From the NCBI RefSeq assembly GCF_029961145.1, contig NZ_JASBRG010000007.1:2584189-2648188 (forward strand): DNA of 64,000 nucleotides. The letters are read 5' to 3'. How positions within the stretch are numbered: position 1 is the first letter of the stretch; every line of letters starts with the position of its first letter. This stretch comes from Pinibacter soli (GTDB lineage Bacteria > Bacteroidota > Bacteroidia > Chitinophagales > Chitinophagaceae). Positions 59,212 to 64,000 of this stretch are shown piece by piece. The notes beneath the pieces were generated by a model. It was not told the DNA's origin. It made no database searches and saw only the letters and a list, made by a program, of their open reading frames with translations. The position numbers were made by a program, and so were the translations under genes.

Positions 59212-60114
59212 TCAAATAGGTGAATAGCTGGAAGAATAAAAATTCCAGGCTATGCCTTTTAAAAAGAATTTCAAATGTTCGAACTGCCTGTTTTTAATAT
59301 ACCCGAGCAATGATTTCGGCACGGTTAAAAACATAAAAAACATATAGAAGGACAAAAGCTGAAATTTATTAGCATTGCGCCTCATATACAAAATACGGTT
59401 GCGTGTGTGATAGTAAACCTTCATCGGATTTTGTTTTCCCACACTCATCGATTCTTTGTGATATACTACCGCTTCCGCATTGTACCATATTTTGTAGCCG
59501 GCCTTCAGTATCCGGGCCGACCAGTCCCATTCTTCGTAATAAAGGAAGAACTTTTCGGGGAACTTACCTACTTTTTCCGCTACTTCCCTTTTTACCATCA
59601 TTGCACAACCGTGGGCGCCATTGGTATAACCGGAAACGTCGTATTGTCCGCGATCTTCTTCTTTGTTGCCCACTTCTGTAGTGCGGCCCGTATACGGATT
59701 CATTGGATTGAATCCCGCATACTGTATAACATTAGGAGCGAAATAAAATTTTATTTTAGGACACACAAAACCAATCGTTGCGTCTTTGCGAAATGGCTCC
59801 AATAATAGTTCAAGAAGATTGGGCGGCAACTCAGTATCATTATTTACAATGAAAATAAAATCGCCTTTGGCATAGGACATGCCCCAGTTGTTACCGCCGG
59901 CAAAACCGAGGTTTTGTTTGTTTGCCAAAACTCTTGTGTTGGGATAATTCTTTGAGATTATAACTTCTGTGGGATCTTCCTTAGAGCCCATGTCGCACAC
60001 CAGAATTTCGTAGTTACTATAAGTCAGGTGGCGTGTGGATTCCAGGAACTCACAGGTTACCGCTAACGTGTTATAGTTTAGCGTTATTATGGAAACAAGA
60101 GGTTCTTTTTGCAC
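59212..60114 (-). CDS. Glycosyltransferase family 2 (rhamnosyltransferase-like)
   Basis: A 300-residue glycosyltransferase. VSIITLNYNTLAVTCEFLES is the start of the GT2 fold, RVLANKQNLGFAGGNNWGMS is typical of rhamnosyltransferase-like members, and FIFIVNNDTELPPN holds the metal-binding acidic motif. LYYEEWDWSARI near 200 holds the catalytic acidic residues. One short hydrophobic stretch lies near residue 260. The start is GTG at 60114, because no ATG or TTG occurs before the upstream in-frame stop. It probably adds a residue to a lipid-linked polysaccharide unit made by the neighbouring sugar transferase. Confidence 0.87.
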   Translation of the reverse strand: MQKEPLVSIITLNYNTLAVTCEFLESTRHLTYSNYEILVCDMGSKEDPTEVIISKNYPNTRVLANKQNLGFAGGNNWGMSYAKGDFIFIVNNDTELPPNLLELLLEPFRKDATIGFVCPKIKFYFAPNVIQYAGFNPMNPYTGRTTEVGNKEEDRGQYDVSGYTNGAHGCAMMVKREVAEKVGKFPEKFFLYYEEWDWSARILKAGYKIWYNAEAVVYHKESMSVGKQNPMKVYYHTRNRILYMRRNANKFQLLSFYMFFMFLTVPKSLLGYIKNRQFEHLKFFLKGIAWNFYSSSYSPI

Positions 60115-60148
60115 AAGTGAAATTGTAAGCTGTTATAGTTTTAGTATA

Positions 60149-60227
60149 TCGTGAATGGTGAATGGTCAATCGTGAATAAAACACCCGAAGGTTCTAACAT
60201 TCACGATTGACCATTCACCATTTACGA
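60149..60227. repeat. Spaced inverted repeat, CGTGAATGGTCAAT class
   Basis: TCGTGAATGGTGAATGGTCA and the rest of the left arm (60149-60177) pair with the right arm ATTCACGATTGACCATTCAC (from 60198) over about 28 bp with a 20-base loop. A single unpaired arm of this word set lies after the start of hpt (about 11140-11168). Confidence 0.7.
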
Positions 60228-60237
60228 CTATCGATCA

Positions 60238-61407
60238 TCAAACGTTCGACTTTTGGAACACCGCTGTCGGTGTGTTTGCCATGATCCACAAATCGTACAT
60301 GAAACTATGTTTATCTGCATAGCAAATGTCAAGACTAATCCGCTCTTCAGCAGACATATCTCCATGTCCCCTTTTCTTAATTTGCCACAAACCAGTCATG
60401 CCGGCAGGAGCAAGAAAACGCGGAGCCCACTCATCTGTTGTAAGCGTTGCAGCTTCATACAATGGCAAAGGCCTGTTTCCCACAAGTGACATATCGCCAA
60501 TCAACACATTTATAAGTTGTGGCAATTCATCAAGGCTTGAGTTTCTCAGAAATGATCCGAATTTAGAAATACGCGGATCGTTGCTTACTTTGAAAAATAC
60601 AGGGCCGCCGGTGTCTGACACATTATATTGATTGAGCCCTTTAAGTTCATTAACTTTCTTATCCGCGTTCAATTCCATTGTGCGGAATTTGTAAAAGTTG
60701 AAGATCCTGTAACCCCTGCCTGCTCTTTTAGATATGTAGAACACAGGTCCGCGAGATTCAAGTTTGATCGCAATTGAGATCAACAAAAAAATCGGACTTA
60801 ATAATACAAGTGATGTTGCTGCTACTGAAATATCCAAACTCCTTTTCAAAATATAATTGTAATCAACTTTTTTAGGAGTTTTTGTTTGAATGCTTTTTTG
60901 AAAAGTAGCGTGGTGTTTTTTGTTTTTGATTTTTCTCAGAAAAACAACACGTTGTGTAAATTTTTCCGCAACATCATCAATTGAGATGATGTCATCAATG
61001 AACCTGCAGTTTTTGTATTGCGTCATTTGCTCTTCGTCGATGTCGGAAGATTCGAGAACCAAAGGCACATTTGCAAGAATCTCATGACCACCAACAAAGT
61101 TGGCAAGTTTGTTTATTGCTGCAAGGTTGTTTGAACCGTCTGCAATAAAGACTCCTGGCAGGTTTCCACCTTTTGTAATGATCCTTGTAAGAATGGAAAT
61201 TGCATTGTCAACAGTCTCTGCTGCGTAACCACCTTCGAACAGAGTAATCATCCTGTCGATCTTTGCAGTTTTTTTACCGAGGTAAAAAAACTCTTTGGGA
61301 GGCAATGAATCTAAACTTATTGAAGCTGCTGGTTCTACGGTTGCAGGTTTAATAAATGTTGTTTCTAATGCCGGTGCTGAAATGCTTGGTAAAATTGCAA
61401 GTTCCAT
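60238..61407 (-). CDS. Polyprenyl-phosphate sugar transferase with N-terminal receiver-like domain
   Basis: A 389-residue membrane enzyme that starts a surface polysaccharide by moving a sugar phosphate from its nucleotide to a polyprenyl phosphate. The catalytic Bac_transf part covers about 185-389: KRSLDISVAATSLVLLSPIF (membrane helix), GYRIFNFYKFRTME, the DELPQLINVLIGDMSLVGNR signature and the APAGMTGLWQIKKRG segment. The N-terminal ~160 residues lack the usual membrane helices; GVFIADGSNNLAAINKL and VPLVLESSDIDEE resemble a degenerate receiver fold. An adjacent separate receiver protein is encoded upstream, suggesting paired regulatory domains. Confidence 0.88.
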   Translation of the reverse strand: MELAILPSISAPALETTFIKPATVEPAASISLDSLPPKEFFYLGKKTAKIDRMITLFEGGYAAETVDNAISILTRIITKGGNLPGVFIADGSNNLAAINKLANFVGGHEILANVPLVLESSDIDEEQMTQYKNCRFIDDIISIDDVAEKFTQRVVFLRKIKNKKHHATFQKSIQTKTPKKVDYNYILKRSLDISVAATSLVLLSPIFLLISIAIKLESRGPVFYISKRAGRGYRIFNFYKFRTMELNADKKVNELKGLNQYNVSDTGGPVFFKVSNDPRISKFGSFLRNSSLDELPQLINVLIGDMSLVGNRPLPLYEAATLTTDEWAPRFLAPAGMTGLWQIKKRGHGDMSAEERISLDICYADKHSFMYDLWIMANTPTAVFQKSNV

Positions 61408-61450
61408 ACAGGTAAGAGTTTAATAATTTAATGATGTTTCTGTGTTGAAC

Positions 61451-61852
61451 TTAAACTGCTTTGAGCTTAGTCGTCGACTTAATAATCCCGGTAAACATTT
61501 TGTCTACACAATTCACCAGATCAACTGGATTGAATGGTTGTGAAAAATGTTGTGCCACGCCCAGCTCATCACATTTGGCAGCAATTACGGCTTTATTCAA
61601 AGAGGATAATACAATTAAAGGTATCTCGCTATAAAGACCACTACTTTTTAAATGCTCCAGCAATTCCCAATTTTCTGTATCAGGTAATTGTGGATCAGCA
61701 ATGATCGCATCAGGTAGTTCATTTCTGGATAACCAGTACATAGCAGAAGCAGCGTCGGATGCGGTTACAACTTTGTATTTTCTTTCAAACACATTTTGTA
61801 GGAGGAACCTGATCGCTTTGCTTCCATCAACCGCTAAAATTGTTCTTTTCAT
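61451..61852 (-). CDS. Single-domain response regulator, degenerate
   Basis: A 133-residue receiver domain. The fold is clear: ILAVDGSKAIRFLLQNVF, AIIADPQLPDTENWELLEHL with the phospho-acceptor Asp53, PLIVLSS with Ser83/Ser84 and AQHFSQPFNPVDL. Only one acidic residue (Asp9, followed by Gly) stands at the usual DD pair, and the conserved Lys before Pro-Phe is Gln105. Phosphorylation may be weak or absent. ATG 61852 is preferred over 61900. It lies 44 bases upstream of the sugar transferase on the same strand and probably belongs to that operon. Confidence 0.83.
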   Translation of the reverse strand: MKRTILAVDGSKAIRFLLQNVFERKYKVVTASDAASAMYWLSRNELPDAIIADPQLPDTENWELLEHLKSSGLYSEIPLIVLSSLNKAVIAAKCDELGVAQHFSQPFNPVDLVNCVDKMFTGIIKSTTKLKAV

Positions 61853-62411
61853 TGTTGAATAATTAAGTTTGAAAAAACTCAATTTTTCATGAGGCAGCAA
61901 TGGAGTTCGTATAGGCTCACATCAGGGTATTTGGATTGATGAATAAAAAACGAGAATAGGTTTTGGAAGAACTTACTTACTTAGAATGAATGATTGAATT
62001 AATCAGGCATTTATCGCAGGATATTTGGGAAGACAATCGCAATATTGTAACACCTGATTTTCGGAGGGTTGAATATACGATCAGTTAGAAAAGTTGATAT
62101 TGATCAACTGAATTGTTTGATAAAAATAGCAACAAAAATCAATAAACCAAATGCATAACGGTTAATTTTTATATTATGGAATTGCAAACACACCCCTCCT
62201 AACCCATTGTTATATAATAATAAAATATTATATAATATGTTTTTGCCTGATGAATTGCGATTTTCAATGTGCAAATTGAATATAGTCATTGCGCAATTCC
62301 TTTGTTCCATTTATTATTTTTAAGCTCCGGTTTTCAAAGTTTACCCAATTACCTTAGCCCTGTTTTATTGTGAATGTCACCGCACCCTGGCTATCTTAAC
62401 CTTATTAAATT
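61853..62411. other. Divergent intergenic region between the receiver gene and pncB
   Basis: A 559-base gap that must hold promoters for both directions. It is strongly A/T-rich, with ATATAATAATAAAATATTAT near 62212-62238 forming an imperfect inverted repeat. No exact TAnnTTTG box at a convincing distance was found. A 68-codon frame (62104-62310, minus) has low-complexity composition and is not accepted as a gene. Confidence 0.5.
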
Positions 62412-63599
62412 ATGATTACGAACAATAGTGTCTCACTGTTATCTATACTCGACAATGATTTTTACAAGTTTACCATGCAGTATGCGGTGGTAAAACTTTT
62501 CCCGGGTGCGCAGGCCCGTTATCAATTTATAAATCGAGGCGGGCATGCGTTTCCAGAAGGATTTGCTGAAAATCTGCGCCGCACTGTGGACTCAATGTCG
62601 GGCTTGCGTTTGTCGAATGAAGAGAAGGAATTCCTGCGAAAAAACTGTCCATATCTTGATCCTACTTATCTTGACTTTTTGCAGGGTTATCGTTACGATC
62701 CTTCTGAGGTAACTATAGAACAATCCGGCGCGGATTTAAGTGTTAGCGTGAGCGGGTATTGGTACCGCACCATTCTTTGGGAAGTGCCATTGCTTTTTTT
62801 AATTAGCGAATGGTACTATCGCCTGATCGACCAGCCTCCTGTTTCAGATGATGAGATTGTTGCCATTAATAAAGATAAGTTTGAAAAATACAATGATCTG
62901 GGTGTTACTGTGGCAGACTTTGGCACCCGCCGCAGATACTCTTACCACGTGCAGCAAAAGGTAATTGAATCTCTCAGCCGGTTTGGAGGAAAAAGCTTTG
63001 TGGGCACGAGCAATGTACACTTTGCAATGCTTCACAACACCAGGCCTATCGGAACCCATGCACATGAATGGTTTATGTTTCATGCAGCCCGGTATGGCTT
63101 TAAAATGGCGAATACAATGAGTCTGGAGCATTGGGTGGACGTTTATCGCGGCGACTTGGGCATTGCGCTTAGCGACACTTATACAACGGATGTTTTCTTT
63201 GCACAGTTTGATAAAAAATTCTCCAAACTTTTTGATGGCGTGCGCCACGATAGCGGCGATCCTATCGAGTTTGCCGAAAAAACGATTGCTCATTACAAAG
63301 GCCTTGGAATCAACCCGCTTTACAAAACGATCATTTTCTCCGATTCATTGAATTACGAAAAAGTCGCCGTGATTGCGGAGTACTGCAAAAACAAAATTGG
63401 CGTTTCCTTTGGCATCGGTACCAATCTTACGAACGATGTTGGTGTTAAACCAATGAATATTGTAATGAAACTAATTGAAGCCAAACCCGAAAACATGGAG
63501 TGGGAACCGACGGTAAAACTATCTGATGAAAAAGGAAAATACACGGGGGAGCCAAGGATGATTGAGTTGGCGAAGGCTATTCTTGGAATACAGGAGTGA
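62412..63599 (+). CDS. pncB: Nicotinate phosphoribosyltransferase
   Basis: First enzyme of the Preiss-Handler route: nicotinate plus PRPP gives nicotinate mononucleotide, with ATP hydrolysis. The 395-residue length is typical of the bacterial PncB form. LLSILDNDFYKFTMQYAV opens the protein; YQFINRGGHAFP, DFGTRRRYSYHVQQ and TSNVHFAMLHNTRPIGTHAH hold the substrate and phosphate-binding residues, with the autophosphorylated His in the last; VRHDSGDPIEFAEK and FGIGTNLTNDVG form the PRPP site. The ATG at 62412 gives the family N-terminus. It is likely monocistronic. Confidence 0.95.
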   Translation: MITNNSVSLLSILDNDFYKFTMQYAVVKLFPGAQARYQFINRGGHAFPEGFAENLRRTVDSMSGLRLSNEEKEFLRKNCPYLDPTYLDFLQGYRYDPSEVTIEQSGADLSVSVSGYWYRTILWEVPLLFLISEWYYRLIDQPPVSDDEIVAINKDKFEKYNDLGVTVADFGTRRRYSYHVQQKVIESLSRFGGKSFVGTSNVHFAMLHNTRPIGTHAHEWFMFHAARYGFKMANTMSLEHWVDVYRGDLGIALSDTYTTDVFFAQFDKKFSKLFDGVRHDSGDPIEFAEKTIAHYKGLGINPLYKTIIFSDSLNYEKVAVIAEYCKNKIGVSFGIGTNLTNDVGVKPMNIVMKLIEAKPENMEWEPTVKLSDEKGKYTGEPRMIELAKAILGIQE

Positions 63600-63888
63600 G
63601 CACGCAGATCACGCTGATTTACGCAGATTTTGAATTTCGTCCATTGAATTAACTCACTGCTGTAGCATGAATTTTACCGCAAAGAATACGCAAAGAAGTC
63701 GGCAGAATAATAAATGGTAATACGCAAAAACGCAAATACAACGAAGACATCCCTTTGACTTTTCTTTCCTGATTGAACATAAGCAAACTAAATCCTGCTT
63801 AACAAACCTTCGCTTTCTTTGCTCAACCTTAGCACTCTGCGGTTAAAAAAATCTATGCAAATCAGTTAAATCAGTGTCATCTGCGTGC
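63600..63888. repeat. Large spaced inverted repeat, CGCAGAT class
   Basis: The outer arms GCACGCAGATCACGCTGATT (from 63600) and AATCAGTGTCATCTGCGTGC (to 63888) are complementary. Inner words ACCGCAAAGAATACGCAAAG (about 63676) pair loosely with TTCTTTGCTC and ACTCTGCGGT (about 63815-63843). It lies between pncB and the convergent partial gene; no coding gene is seen in it. Confidence 0.65.
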
Positions 63889-63892
63889 TTTC

Positions 63893-64000
63893 TCACGCCA
63901 GTTTTTGTCTTCCCGCTTTCTCCCAGATAACGGTTTGATTGCCTTTAAGGAAACGGTTGAAACCCATGAACGCCGCGGCATTCATGAACACGAAGTAGTA
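63893..64000 (-). CDS. C-terminal end of a probable membrane glycosyltransferase (5' end outside window)
   Basis: Only 35 residues are visible, beginning YYFVFMNAAAFMGFNRFLKG and ending WEKAGRQKLA. A last membrane helix followed by FLKGNQxVxWEK and a short basic tail is common at the end of Bacteroidota GT2 membrane glycosyltransferases. The stop codon is at 63893-63895. The assignment is tentative because of the short length. Confidence 0.5.
   Translation of the reverse strand, partial: YYFVFMNAAAFMGFNRFLKGNQTVIWEKAGRQKLA

Noticed and set aside
62104-62310. 68-codon minus-strand frame in the receiver-pncB gap
   Set aside because: A/T-rich composition, no start context and no resemblance to a protein family.

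Overview
The window looks like a chromosomal segment of a Bacteroidota bacterium, most likely Chitinophagaceae-like. This rests on several things seen together: a PorP/SprF-type type IX secretion (T9SS) protein, many secreted proteins ending in T9SS type A or type B sorting domains, lipoproteins with a Cys-Lys-Lys start, start codons without clear Shine-Dalgarno sequences, and one TAnnTTTG-type promoter box. No rRNA, tRNA, CRISPR array, insertion sequence or phage gene was seen. The species assignment is inference.

Layout. Positions 1-3035 hold a glycerol operon (end of glpD, glpK, glpF). Positions 3226-18727 are mostly housekeeping: an RlmI-like rRNA methyltransferase, a GH16 lipoprotein, grpE-dnaJ, a VWA protein, hpt, a LysM glucosaminidase, an O-methyltransferase, a sodium:solute symporter, a LOG-family protein, a porin-like protein, a GlcD-type oxidase and an FKBP lipoprotein. 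Positions 19128-28573 form a minus-strand block of recG, a very large DUF7948/SBBP/PKD protein, PorP/SprF and a second PKD protein; both PKD proteins end in type B sorting domains, the usual partners of SprF-like proteins. Positions 28861-35485 carry two glycan-related genes and a compact set resembling the mycobacterial decaprenyl-phosphoryl-arabinose route: UbiA-type phosphoribosyltransferase, DprE1-like oxidase, DprE2-like reductase and a HAD phosphatase.

Positions 35605-57641 contain the most striking feature: seven consecutive minus-strand paralogues, each built as signal peptide, alpha/beta-hydrolase (esterase-like) domain, a variable number of Ig-like PKD modules (about 2, 5, 6, 5, 7, 2 and 9 in coordinate order) and a T9SS type A sorting domain. 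They adjoin an exopolysaccharide-type cluster (57927-61852: two GT2 glycosyltransferases, a polyprenyl-phosphate sugar transferase and a degenerate receiver protein). It is plausible, but not shown, that the esterases act at the cell surface on a glycan. pncB (62412-63599) and the tail of a probable glycosyltransferase close the window.

Many gaps between transcription units contain spaced inverted repeats made of short A/T-rich words. Different gaps use different words, yet several share a core close to GCATGCCGCACAGAAAGMATT. This repeat family, the esterase array and the arabinose-donor cluster are the parts most worth a second look.
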